From positions 1-64,000 of the forward strand of contig UREM01000005.1 in assembly GCA_900546775.1 (NCBI GenBank): a stretch of DNA of 64,000 bases. The letters are read 5' to 3'. The notes under the pieces are model-generated. The model made no database searches. It saw only the letters and a list, made by a program, of their open reading frames with translations, and was not told where the DNA came from. Within the stretch, counting starts at the first letter, position 1; every line of letters begins with the position of its first letter. This DNA is from an uncultured Collinsella sp. (lineage in GTDB: Bacteria > Actinomycetota > Coriobacteriia > Coriobacteriales > Coriobacteriaceae). This document shows, piece by piece, positions 26,623 to 34,790 of the stretch. A program made the position numbers and the translations under genes.

Positions 26623-27993
26623 CTACTCCACTACTGCCTCTTCATCAGGGCGATACAGGATGTAAACGAGAACGAAGTTAAGAATTAAACCGACGACATT
26701 GCAAAGAATTGCGCCGATGAGGCTGCTCATATCACCAGAAGGATCCATATAACCGGGGAAGCTAAAAATGCCGCTCGACGTCATAACGAACGTACAGGTG
26801 TTGAAAATCGCCGGGATAACGGCACTGATTGCTCCGGCGACCATGGAAGCGATAATGATCTTCTTGTGCTCCAAGATGATGCCGTACAGCGCCGGTTCCG
26901 TAATCCCGAAAAAGCCCGTAATGGCACAGCTGAACCCAAGACTCTTTTCACTCGGGTCCTTCGAGCGGAGGGCAAACGCCAAACAAGCGCCGACAACACC
27001 CATGCTGCAGCAGAGAAGTCCAAGGATAGGATCGGAGCCGACGGTCATAATATTGTTGATGGAAAGCACGATCAGGGCCCAATGGAGTCCAAGGGGGATC
27101 ATAACGAGACCGAATATCGGCCCGAGAATAACGCCGCAAAGGACGGGGCTGAACTGATAGACCGCCAGCACTGCAGTCGCAAGCAAAGAGCTCGCCTGCT
27201 GAATAACGGGGCCGATCACAAGGAGCGAGACGGGGGCGGCAACAGCAACCGTCAGGAACGGGACGAGCGCAAATGCCACAACATCGGGAAGAACCGCCCG
27301 CAGCCACTTATTAAGAACGGATGCGAACCAAGCCGCCACGATAGCAGGAAACACCGTGGAGGAATAGCTCACCATTGTGAACTTCATGCCGAGCAAATCC
27401 AGCGCATCGCCCGCTCCGGCCGCAGCAACGAAAGTCGGATAAATCAGGATTGCACCGAGTACCGCACCGATATATCGATCGGTTCCAAAGAACTGAGCAG
27501 CAGATGATCCGACAAGAACGGGCAGAAAATACATGCAGGCATTTCCCATGCCGTACAGCAGAGTGTATATTCCGCTCTCGGCGGAAACAGCACCCGCCGT
27601 CGTCAGAATACTAAGGACGGCGTTTATCATTCCGCATGCGATCAAGGCAGGAAGAACGGGCATCATGATGCCGCTGATGAGCTTCATTAGCTTTCCCAGA
27701 AAGCCCTTAGTCTCTCCTTCGCTTGCCTCGGAATCTCCGGCATCAATCCCGGTTTCCTTGGCAACGATTTCATAGACCTTATCGACCTTAGGTCCCACAA
27801 TCACCTGATATTGCCCCGCGGAATGGCGAATGTCGATCACGCCATCAATCGCCTTGACTTTTGCATCGTCTACGATGCTTTCGTCCTTAAGGTTGAACCT
27901 TAAACGAGTCATGCAGTGAGCTACAAATGTAACGTTGTCTGCGCCGCCCACCATCTCGAGAATCTCGGCAGCGAGCTTGGTTGTATCTGCCAT
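26623..27993 (-). CDS. PTS EIIBC permease, beta-glucoside type
   Basis: The 456-residue permease has an EIIB domain (about 1-85, phosphorylated Cys27 in VAHCMTRLRF) and an EIIC domain (about 105-450) with GFFGITEPALYGIILEHKK. No EIIA domain is fused. ATG 27993 is chosen because it aligns with the family start MADTTKLAAEIL; GGGAG lies about 11 nt upstream. It follows a BglG/LicT-type antiterminator gene and precedes an esterase. The sugar is most likely a beta-glucoside-like compound carrying an ester. AT-richer than the flanks. Confidence 0.9.
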   Translation of the reverse strand: MADTTKLAAEILEMVGGADNVTFVAHCMTRLRFNLKDESIVDDAKVKAIDGVIDIRHSAGQYQVIVGPKVDKVYEIVAKETGIDAGDSEASEGETKGFLGKLMKLISGIMMPVLPALIACGMINAVLSILTTAGAVSAESGIYTLLYGMGNACMYFLPVLVGSSAAQFFGTDRYIGAVLGAILIYPTFVAAAGAGDALDLLGMKFTMVSYSSTVFPAIVAAWFASVLNKWLRAVLPDVVAFALVPFLTVAVAAPVSLLVIGPVIQQASSLLATAVLAVYQFSPVLCGVILGPIFGLVMIPLGLHWALIVLSINNIMTVGSDPILGLLCCSMGVVGACLAFALRSKDPSEKSLGFSCAITGFFGITEPALYGIILEHKKIIIASMVAGAISAVIPAIFNTCTFVMTSSGIFSFPGYMDPSGDMSSLIGAILCNVVGLILNFVLVYILYRPDEEAVVE

Positions 27994-28061
27994 AAATACC
28001 ATTTCTCCCATGTTGAGTTTTATATGTAACCATCAGCAAAGCGCGCGCCTTTGCCAACTAA

Positions 28062-28901
28062 TTACCTTGTTTTCGATGCAATTCGATTGATGTGCATCAT
28101 GAGGTAGAGTCTTTCTTCGTCTATAAGTTCCCGCCCCGTCAGTCGGCTGAGAACAGAAGCAATATCATCGGCGCACATTGATGCCACCGGATATTCTTTT
28201 TTGAGCGAGAGGTACATCTTGCGGTTGTCGCTCACGATGCTTTCGCCAGAGTTCAACCTATTGAATAAGTACTGAAGATGGGTTGCGAACCTTGCGTAAT
28301 CGAAACCTTCCCGATCAACTTGAATGCCAAGCCGATTTTCAACAGCAACGGTTGACTCCTCCAGAACACGATCGTAGATATCCGCGCTAAACTCTTTAAC
28401 TACTTCGCATGAGTCCGAATCGGCCATGTTATTGATAAACGCCATGGCAATTCCAACTGCCTCATGAGCTGGAAGCCTAACGTTAAGACGTTTCCTGATT
28501 ATCTTAAGTGCATACTCGCCGATTCTAAATTCGACGGGATATTGTTGGCGGACATCAAACGATAAAGGCATGCGGACAACGATATTTTGCTCTTTGCGCT
28601 TAACCGCATACGCGATATGGTCCGCAAGGATAAACGGCAAATTAGGGCTCACCTCATAAGACAGCAAACCTGTCGACATATCAATAACATCCGAGGTAAG
28701 CTCGAGAAGCTCGTCGGGGACCTCGTCAACGAGAGCGATGTAGCGAGAGCTAACGTTATAAAACGTTCGTTGAATCTCCGAAAGAGGGACCTCGTCTCCG
28801 ACATTCTTAAACCCCAGACCACGGCCGAATGCAACCAACTGTCTGCCATTTCCATCGACGCAGAGGACAGCGCTGGTATTAATTCGTTTAACAATTTCCA
28901 T
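28062..28901 (-). CDS. BglG/LicT-family transcription antiterminator
   Basis: The 279-residue RNA-binding regulator has a CAT domain (about 1-60, RINTSAVLCVDGNGRQLVAFG) and two PRD domains (about 65-170 and 175-279) whose His residues (for example His94 in LADHIAYA and His274 in LMMHINR) are phosphorylated by the PTS. It binds nascent RNA to stop a terminator from forming when substrate is present. ATG 28901 has a G7 Shine-Dalgarno 4 nt upstream. A terminator-like hairpin in its own leader (28923-28980) is the expected target. It controls the PTS-esterase block downstream. Confidence 0.92.
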   Translation of the reverse strand: MEIVKRINTSAVLCVDGNGRQLVAFGRGLGFKNVGDEVPLSEIQRTFYNVSSRYIALVDEVPDELLELTSDVIDMSTGLLSYEVSPNLPFILADHIAYAVKRKEQNIVVRMPLSFDVRQQYPVEFRIGEYALKIIRKRLNVRLPAHEAVGIAMAFINNMADSDSCEVVKEFSADIYDRVLEESTVAVENRLGIQVDREGFDYARFATHLQYLFNRLNSGESIVSDNRKMYLSLKKEYPVASMCADDIASVLSRLTGRELIDEERLYLMMHINRIASKTR

Positions 28902-28922
28902 GTGTCCCCCCCTAAACAGAAC

Positions 28923-28980
28923 AAGGCTCCCGAAGCAGAATCCGACAATCAATGTCGACAGATGCTGCTTCAGGAGCCTT
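28923..28980 (-). promoter_or_regulatory. Leader terminator hairpin, likely antiterminator target
   Basis: AAGGCTCCCGAAGCA (28923-28937) pairs with TGCTTCAGGAGCCTT (28966-28980) with one mismatch, 22 nt before the antiterminator start. On the RNA the left arm is preceded by AGGCAAGG, similar to the 3' half of a RAT site (AGGCAAAACC), so RAT binding could block the hairpin. The 5' half of a RAT is not convincing. Confidence 0.5.
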
Positions 28981-29101
28981 GCCTGAATATCACTCTGAGG
29001 ACTAGTTTAAGCGAGCTAGTGCTAATGACCTCGAATAAACACTTCTAAACAGTTAAACGGTCGATATCTCCGTGTGAACGGTTTGGAGGCAGAGGGCGGC
29101 C

Positions 29102-29590
29102 CTATGCCTGCTGATAGTGCAGGTGCTTCTCGTCGATATCGGCCAGGTCGCGGTCGAGATAACGGCGCGCAAGCCAGTTGGCCATGGGGAGGTTCTGATC
29201 CAGGTAGTTGCCGCACTCCTCGGGAGCAGCGCCGGGGATATCGCCCTCAAAGCCAGCAACAAACTCGAACAGCTCACGCACGAGCGGCAAGATTTCCTCG
29301 CTCGTCAGCTCACCAAAAACGACGAGGTAAAAGCCCGTGCGGCAGCCCATGGGCCCAAAGTAGACAATGCGGCTCGACCACTCGGCATGGTTGCGAAGGA
29401 AGGTGGCGCCCAGATGCTCGATGGTATGGCACTCTGCCGTGTTCATGACCGGCTCCTTGTTGGGCGTGGTCAGGCGCAGGTCAAAGGTGGTGACGGCGGC
29501 GCCGGTCGCCGGATCGCGGTCGATGCGGCTCACATACACGCCGGGCTCGAGCAGCAGATGGTCAACGGAAAAACTCGCGATGCGCTCCAT
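29102..29590 (-). CDS. luxS: S-ribosylhomocysteine lyase
   Basis: The 162-residue enzyme cleaves S-ribosylhomocysteine to homocysteine and DPD, the precursor of autoinducer-2, in the activated methyl cycle. The metal-binding motif H55-TI-E58-H59, Cys83 in MGCRTG and Cys126 in EECGN correspond to the catalytic and metal residues of Bacillus LuxS. The length is normal. It is flanked by unrelated sugar genes and appears to be its own transcript; the usual partner nucleosidase is not in the window. Confidence 0.96.
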   Translation of the reverse strand: MERIASFSVDHLLLEPGVYVSRIDRDPATGAAVTTFDLRLTTPNKEPVMNTAECHTIEHLGATFLRNHAEWSSRIVYFGPMGCRTGFYLVVFGELTSEEILPLVRELFEFVAGFEGDIPGAAPEECGNYLDQNLPMANWLARRYLDRDLADIDEKHLHYQQA

Positions 29591-29611
29591 GGCAGATCCT
29601 CTCGGTAGTCA

Positions 29612-29686
29612 ATTTGGGACGGGGCTCTTTTAGCTGGTTCGAATGATCGCACCAATCATACCAGTCAAAAAAGCCCCATCCCAAAT
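29612..29686. repeat. Imperfect inverted repeat upstream of luxS
   Basis: Arms 29612-29638 and 29660-29686 match at 23 of 27 positions. One arm with its flank recurs at 4053-4077. It lies between the kinase stop and luxS and may double as terminator of the kinase transcript. Confidence 0.7.
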
Positions 29687-29725
29687 GAGCTGCCCGGGAA
29701 TAGCCTGCGGGCGCCGCGCAGCCGC

Positions 29726-31216
29726 CTAGGCAGTGTAGGCGATGGTCGCGTCGACGGCGTGACGCCAGCCGGCGATCTTTTTGGCGCGCTCGTCGGCGGG
29801 CATGGCAGGCTCCACGATGCCGCGGGCGCCGTAGACGTCGACGACGTCGCGCGTGTACATGCCCAGCGCAATGCCGCAGGCCCAGGCCGCGCCCAGACCG
29901 CTCATCTCGTCGTTGCTCGCGATGCGAATGGGCGAGCCAACCAAGTCGCTCTCAAACTGCATCAGGTACGCGTCGCGCGTGGGACCGCCGTCAACACGAA
30001 GCTCGGCCAACGCCGCGCCCGAATCCTCGACCATCGCATCAATCACGTCGAAGATCTGATAGGCGATCGACTCGTCAGCGGCCTTTACGAACTCCGCACG
30101 GCCCGTGGTGCGCGTCATGCCAAAGATGCAGCCCTCGGCATCGCTCGCCCAGTGCGGCGCGCCCAGGCCAGTGAACGCCGGCACAAAGTAGACGCGGCTC
30201 GCCGGATTGGCGGCGTAACACAGGTCGGTGACTTCCTCGGGATTGTTGATGAGCTCCAGGTCGTCGCGCAGCCACGTCTTGACGGCGCCGGCGTAGCTCA
30301 CGTTGCCCTCGAGCACATACTCGGTCACACCGTCCATACGCCACGCAAGCGAGCTCGAAAGCCCGTGCGAGCTGGCGACAAACTCGTCGCCGACGTTCAT
30401 CATGACCGAGCTTCCGGTGCCATAGGTCGCCTTGGCCATGCCGCGGCTATGGCAGCCCTGGGCAAACAAGGCGGCATGGCTGTCGCCGAGCACGCCGTGA
30501 ATGGGCACGGGCGCCGGCAAAAAGCCGCCCAGGTCCGTTGTACCGAACAGGCCATCGGAATCGGTCACCTGCGGCAGACACGCCGGATTGACACCAAAGG
30601 CCTCGCACACCGGCTCGCTCCAGCAGCCACGGCGCAGGTCAAAAAGCTGCGTGCGGCTGGCATTGGACCAGTCGCAGCGGAACTCCGCGCCGCCCGTGAG
30701 CGTCCAGACCACCCAGGCATCGATGGTGCCCAGGCACAGCTCGCCCGCCGCCGCGGCCTCGGCAGCCGCGGGAACGTTCGCGAGGATCCAGGCCATCTTG
30801 CCCGCCGGATAGTAGGGCGAGAGCACCAGACCCGTCGTGTCACGCACCAGCTCGGCCACGCCTTCGCGCGCAGCCAGCTCGTCGCACAGCTCGCGGGCGC
30901 GGGCGCACTGCCACACCACGGCATCGCACAGCGGCTCGCCCGTCGTGCGATTCCAGGCAACGGTAGTCTCGCGCTGGTTGGAGATGCCGATGCCGGCGAC
31001 GTCGGCCGGATCGACCCCGGTCTCCTCCACCACGGCGCGCGCCACGGCCAGCACGTTGGCGGCGATCTCGGCTGGATCATGGCTCACCCAGCCGGCCTCG
31101 TTGACAATCTGGCGATGCGGGCGATCGGCACGATGAATCAAATGGCCGCCCTCGTCCACCAGCAGCGCCTTGGTGCCCTGCGTGGATTGATCGATTCCGA
31201 TGATGTATTTGCTCAT
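29726..31216 (-). CDS. FGGY carbohydrate kinase, GlpK-like; candidate D-apulose kinase
   Basis: The 496-residue protein aligns throughout with glycerol kinase (ISNQRETTVAW, NASRTQLF, VPAFTGLGAPHW). Arg82-Glu83, Tyr135 and Asp245 of the glycerol site remain, but the residue after Asp245 is Ser246 where E. coli GlpK has Gln, and Ser270 replaces Phe270. The phosphate loop is DQSTQGTKA instead of DQGTTSSRA, closer to pentulose kinases. These changes open the sugar pocket, so a ketose rather than glycerol is likely. It follows a split transketolase and an isomerase in the same direction, the gene set of D-apiose catabolism. Plain glycerol kinase remains the alternative. GGAGA sets ATG 31216. Confidence 0.8.
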   Translation of the reverse strand: MSKYIIGIDQSTQGTKALLVDEGGHLIHRADRPHRQIVNEAGWVSHDPAEIAANVLAVARAVVEETGVDPADVAGIGISNQRETTVAWNRTTGEPLCDAVVWQCARARELCDELAAREGVAELVRDTTGLVLSPYYPAGKMAWILANVPAAAEAAAAGELCLGTIDAWVVWTLTGGAEFRCDWSNASRTQLFDLRRGCWSEPVCEAFGVNPACLPQVTDSDGLFGTTDLGGFLPAPVPIHGVLGDSHAALFAQGCHSRGMAKATYGTGSSVMMNVGDEFVASSHGLSSSLAWRMDGVTEYVLEGNVSYAGAVKTWLRDDLELINNPEEVTDLCYAANPASRVYFVPAFTGLGAPHWASDAEGCIFGMTRTTGRAEFVKAADESIAYQIFDVIDAMVEDSGAALAELRVDGGPTRDAYLMQFESDLVGSPIRIASNDEMSGLGAAWACGIALGMYTRDVVDVYGARGIVEPAMPADERAKKIAGWRHAVDATIAYTA

Positions 31217-31329
31217 GTACTCTCCTGTCTCCCCCGTCGATTCAAAAACTACAACCCGACGGACAAGGAGCGAGCGGCCGACCGGCTCATGAGAGCGCAG
31301 CCGGCCTGCTCTGAATTCAACCTAAAAGG

Positions 31330-31360
31330 ATTGGTGCAAACCTGTCCCCGATGCACCAAT
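31330..31360. repeat. Hairpin with a GTCCCC loop at a gene end
   Basis: ATTGGTGCA (31330-31338) pairs perfectly with TGCACCAAT (31352-31360), overlapping the last base of the transketolase stop codon. The loop contains CCTGTCCCC, the core shared by the REP-like families. It may attenuate transcription into the kinase gene. Confidence 0.65.
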
Positions 31361-32301
31361 TACTCTGCGGGAAGGAACTCGGCGACCGTCTTGGCAATAC
31401 CCTCGCCGGTGAGCCCGTAGTGCGCGAAGACCTCGGGGCTCGTGCCGGTGATGACCGGCGCGTCGGGCAGGGAAAGGCACTTGACCGGACGCGGGCAATG
31501 CTCGCCCACCACCTGCGCGACCATGGAACCCAGGCCACCGAAGGGGCTGTGCTCCTCGACGGTCACGACGGCGCGCGTGGCACCGGCGGCCTCGATCACG
31601 GCCTCGGCGTCGAGCGGCTTGACGCAGTACATGTCGAGCACCGTTGCCGAGATGCCCCGCTCGGCCAACAGATCGGCGGCGTCCACGGCATGGCGGACCA
31701 TCTCGCCGGTGGCGACGATCGTCACATCGGTGCCGCGACGCACCCAGGTGGCGCGGTCCATCTGGAACGGGCACTCGTCCTCGGTGTACACGTCCTCCAC
31801 CGGGTTGCGGCCCACGCGGATGTAGGCCGGCTTGTTGTCGGCAACCAGGGCGCGCACGAGCTCGGCGGTCTGGAAACGGTCGCTCGGCAGATATACGCGC
31901 ATGTTGGGAATCGCGCTCATGGCGGCGATATCCTGCGCGGAGTGATGGCTCATACCGAGGGCGCCATAGGAAACGCCGCCCGAGATGCCGATGAGCTTGA
32001 CGTTGGTGTTGGAGTACGAAACGTCGACCTTGCACTGCTCATACGAGCGCGTGGTCACAAAGGACGCCGGCGAGGCGGCCCAGGCCTTCTTGCCGCACGA
32101 GGCCATACCGGCGGCGATACTCACCAGGTCCTGCTCGGCGATGCCGACCTCAATGGACCGCTGGGGATACTGATCGAAGAACGGCGTGAGCGATGCGGAG
32201 CCGCGGGAGTCGGAGCACAGGACGACGATGTCTTTATCGGTTGCGGCGGCCTCGAGCAGCGTGTCGCAGATAGCCTTGCGGTTGGCGATCTTGTTAGCCA
32301 T
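31360..32301 (-). CDS. Transketolase, C-terminal subunit
   Basis: The 313-residue protein carries the pyrimidine-binding and C-terminal domains of a split transketolase (VVLCSDSRGSASL, EVGIAEQDLVSIAAGMA with the catalytic Glu, PFGGLGSM). It forms a thiamine-diphosphate enzyme with the N-terminal subunit encoded just upstream; the genes overlap by 8 nt (32294-32301), so translation is coupled. AAGGAGG sets ATG 32301. Split transketolases act in several pentose routes, and one such pair is the D-apulose-4-phosphate transketolase of D-apiose breakdown, which the isomerase and kinase neighbours favour. Confidence 0.9.
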   Translation of the reverse strand: MANKIANRKAICDTLLEAAATDKDIVVLCSDSRGSASLTPFFDQYPQRSIEVGIAEQDLVSIAAGMASCGKKAWAASPASFVTTRSYEQCKVDVSYSNTNVKLIGISGGVSYGALGMSHHSAQDIAAMSAIPNMRVYLPSDRFQTAELVRALVADNKPAYIRVGRNPVEDVYTEDECPFQMDRATWVRRGTDVTIVATGEMVRHAVDAADLLAERGISATVLDMYCVKPLDAEAVIEAAGATRAVVTVEEHSPFGGLGSMVAQVVGEHCPRPVKCLSLPDAPVITGTSPEVFAHYGLTGEGIAKTVAEFLPAE

Positions 32302-33130
32302 TGATGGCCTCCTTATGGGCAGCGAAATCGGCGATGATCTGGGCATATTCCTCATCGTTGGGCAGGTGATGATGCCAGGCGGCCTTGTCCTCCATAACGG
32401 GCGAGCCATAGCCCTTCACCGTGTTGAGGATGATGACCGTGGGCTTACCCTTGGTCTCGGCGGCCAGCGTCAGCGCGGCATCGATGGCCCGGACGTCGTT
32501 GCCCGGAATGGACAGCACGTTCCAACCGAAGGCGGCCCAGCGCTCCTCCTGCGAATCCTGCTTCATGACGTCCTCGGTGCTGCCGCTGATCTGCAGGCGG
32601 TTGCGGTCCACGAGCGCGCACAGGTTATCGAGCTGGTAGTTGCCGCCGCTCATGGCGCCCTCCCAAACCGAGCCCTCGGCAAGCTCGCCGTCGCCCATGA
32701 TGGTGTAGACGCGGTAGTCGCGGCCGTCCATCTTGCCGGCAAGCGCCATGCCGACGGCCACGGGCAGACCATGGCCCAGCGAACCGGAGTTCATCTCGAT
32801 GCCCTTGAGCTTGTTGTTGGGGTGGCCGATGTAGGGGCTGCCGAACTTAGAGAAGCGGGCCTTGACGTCGTCGAGGTCCAGATAGCCCTCGTGGCAGAGC
32901 ACCGCGTAGTAGGCCTCCATGGCGTGGCCCTTGGAGAGCACGAAGCGATCGCGGTTGGGATCGTCGACGGTCTCGGGCGAAATGTTGAGGTGATTGGCGT
33001 AGAGGGTCATCAGCGCATCGATGACCGACATGTCGCCGCCGATGTGCCCGCCGGCGCCAGCCATGATGATATCGACGCAATCGCGGCGAAGGTCCCAACG
33101 CAGGGACTCAAGCTCTTCGATAGTTGCCAT
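32294..33130 (-). CDS. Transketolase, N-terminal subunit
   Basis: The 278-residue subunit binds the thiamine diphosphate pyrophosphate: the GDGELAEGSVWEGAMSGGNY motif is near 155-175, with AGGHIGGDMSVIDAL near the N-terminus and SKGHAMEAYYAVL around residue 70. ATG 33130 has GAGGAGA upstream and lies just 2 nt from the stop of the isomerase gene, whose last codons hold the ribosome site. It works with the C-terminal subunit. Its 278 residues are normal for the split form. Confidence 0.92.
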   Translation of the reverse strand: MATIEELESLRWDLRRDCVDIIMAGAGGHIGGDMSVIDALMTLYANHLNISPETVDDPNRDRFVLSKGHAMEAYYAVLCHEGYLDLDDVKARFSKFGSPYIGHPNNKLKGIEMNSGSLGHGLPVAVGMALAGKMDGRDYRVYTIMGDGELAEGSVWEGAMSGGNYQLDNLCALVDRNRLQISGSTEDVMKQDSQEERWAAFGWNVLSIPGNDVRAIDAALTLAAETKGKPTVIILNTVKGYGSPVMEDKAAWHHHLPNDEEYAQIIADFAAHKEAING

Positions 33131-33132
33131 TT

Positions 33133-34533
33133 CTACTCTCCTCGCAGGTAAGCTTTGACGTCTTCTTCGATGGGGTCGTACAGGTCGGGGACAATGCCGA
33201 TGTACTTGCACGCCTCGTAGAGCACCGGCACCACGTTGGCGTGAATGGCGACGCAGTGGTGGATGTAGGGACCCTCGACGATCTTGGCCTCGAGGCGCTT
33301 GAGGTTGTCGACCTCGACCCACAGGTAGGTGCCCATGCCGGCCGGGCCGTCGATGCCGCGGGCGTTGCCCAGCAGCAGCGAGTACTCGCCGTTGTCGCCG
33401 TCAAAGCGGGCAAGGGTGAGGTCGCCGTGCTTGGCCTCGGCCGTCAGCGCGCCGGGGTGATCGAAGGCCAGCGGGTAGGTGAGCTTGGGCTTGACGGCCG
33501 CGCAGCTGCAGGGCCAGGGGCCGCAGTGCTGCAGCAGCTCGCCGTTCTCGTTATCGGGATGACGCACGGTCCAGTCGGCGAACATGCCGCGGTGACGGCC
33601 CAGGTCGGCGGCCTCGACCATCAGCGCGGTGATAGCGCCATGGATGTCGGTCTCGCAGACGATGGGGATGCCCATCTCGTTGAGGATTGCGTTGGCGGCG
33701 CAGGGCATAATGCCCAACTCGTCCTGCAGGGCGTTCCAGCACTGGATGGCGCCGGCGTTGCAGCCGTACTTCTCGACCAGGCGCTTCATGGCAATGGCGA
33801 GTCCTGCGACCGCAGGAACCTTGTCCTCGGGGATGCAGATCTCAAAGCTGTCACCAATGTGGGCGAGCATGGCTGCCATGGCCTGCTCGTCAGCCTGGGC
33901 GTCGCGCACGGCCTGGACAAGCTCGGTCATGGGGATGGGCGAAAGCTGGATGTTGAACTTCTCAAGCAGCTCGCCCTCGTTGCACATGGTCGACCAGAAA
34001 TCGAACGGACGGGTGGCCATCTGCAGGATGCGGGTGTGCTTGAAAGTCTTGACCACGTTGCACACGGCCAAAAAGTCCCAGACACCGCGCTCGAACTCGG
34101 GATCGGTCAGACGGCAGTTGGTCATGTAGGTGAAGGGAACCTGGAAGCGGCGCAGGACCTTGCCGGTGGCGAACAGACCGCACTGGCTATCACGCAGACG
34201 GGTGCCGTCGGGCTCGGGGCGCTCGTCGCGCGGCCCCCACAGCAGCACGGGCAAGCCGAGCTCGCGGGCAAGGCGGGCGCAGACATACTCGGTACCAAAG
34301 TTGGCGTGGCAGAGCATGATGCCGTCGACGCCCTCGGCGCGGAACTTCTCGACGATAGGCGCGATATGGCTGTCGTCGAACAGCAGGCCCTCGTCGTTGA
34401 TGTCGTCGATATCCACAATCTCGACGCCGATCTCGCGCAGGCGATCAGCCGTCAGACCGCGATACTTGATCGCGTCCGGCGCGCTAAAGATACTGCGGCG
34501 CGTGGGCACAAAGCCGAGCTTGATCTTGTCCAT
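33133..34533 (-). CDS. L-fucose/L-arabinose isomerase family protein; candidate D-apiose isomerase
   Basis: The 466-residue cytoplasmic protein reads as a member of the fucose/arabinose isomerase fold family: GFVPTRRSIFS at the start, CHANFGTEYVC near 95, CWNALQDELGIMPCAANA near 280 with a metal-binding-type Glu, and ETDIHGAITALM near 310. Such enzymes interconvert aldoses and ketoses with Mn2+. It is the first gene of the isomerase-transketolase-kinase run and would make the ketose that the kinase phosphorylates. Whether that sugar is apiose, fucose or another cannot be read from sequence. A region with repeated GTAAAC/GTTTAC sites lies upstream. Confidence 0.82.
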   Translation of the reverse strand: MDKIKLGFVPTRRSIFSAPDAIKYRGLTADRLREIGVEIVDIDDINDEGLLFDDSHIAPIVEKFRAEGVDGIMLCHANFGTEYVCARLARELGLPVLLWGPRDERPEPDGTRLRDSQCGLFATGKVLRRFQVPFTYMTNCRLTDPEFERGVWDFLAVCNVVKTFKHTRILQMATRPFDFWSTMCNEGELLEKFNIQLSPIPMTELVQAVRDAQADEQAMAAMLAHIGDSFEICIPEDKVPAVAGLAIAMKRLVEKYGCNAGAIQCWNALQDELGIMPCAANAILNEMGIPIVCETDIHGAITALMVEAADLGRHRGMFADWTVRHPDNENGELLQHCGPWPCSCAAVKPKLTYPLAFDHPGALTAEAKHGDLTLARFDGDNGEYSLLLGNARGIDGPAGMGTYLWVEVDNLKRLEAKIVEGPYIHHCVAIHANVVPVLYEACKYIGIVPDLYDPIEEDVKAYLRGE

Positions 34534-34559
34534 GTACGTCCTCCCCTAGTCACATGTTC

Positions 34560-34677
34560 AGTAAACAGACGCATGTTTCGTTTTGTTCTGTTTACTAAAT
34601 GTTTTACTCTTTTGTTTAAAAGTTTAGCGCGAAAGTCTCGTAAACGGTAGAGAAATCAGCCTAAACGGTATGTAAAC
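34560..34677. promoter_or_regulatory. Cluster of GTAAAC/GTTTAC operator-like half sites
   Basis: GTAAAC at 34561-34566, GTTTAC at 34590-34595, GTAAAC at 34640-34645, CTAAAC at 34661-34666 and GTAAAC at 34672-34677 lie in the promoter region of the isomerase gene. The same hexamers form palindromes at 10.4-10.7 kb. They suit the LacI regulator encoded next door. Confidence 0.5.
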
Positions 34678-34700
34678 AATCTGAACATACAAGGGCAACA

Positions 34701-34728
34701 AAAAGAGGGCCCCGAAGGACCCTCTTTT
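34701..34728 (-). terminator. Terminator of the LacI gene
   Basis: AAAAGAGGG (34701-34709) pairs with CCCTCTTTT (34720-34728); on the minus strand the stem is followed by TTGTTG after a T-run. It separates lacI from the isomerase operon. Confidence 0.75.
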
Positions 34729-34790
34729 GAATAGCGCTATGTTTACTGCCCTAGCGAGCTTTGGCACGCTGCAGGCGATGCCGTCTCTGC

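Noticed and set aside
29726..31216. Simple annotation of the kinase as glycerol kinase
   Set aside because: Overall similarity is high, but two substrate-contacting residues differ and no glycerol transporter or dehydrogenase gene is nearby, so the name would mislead.
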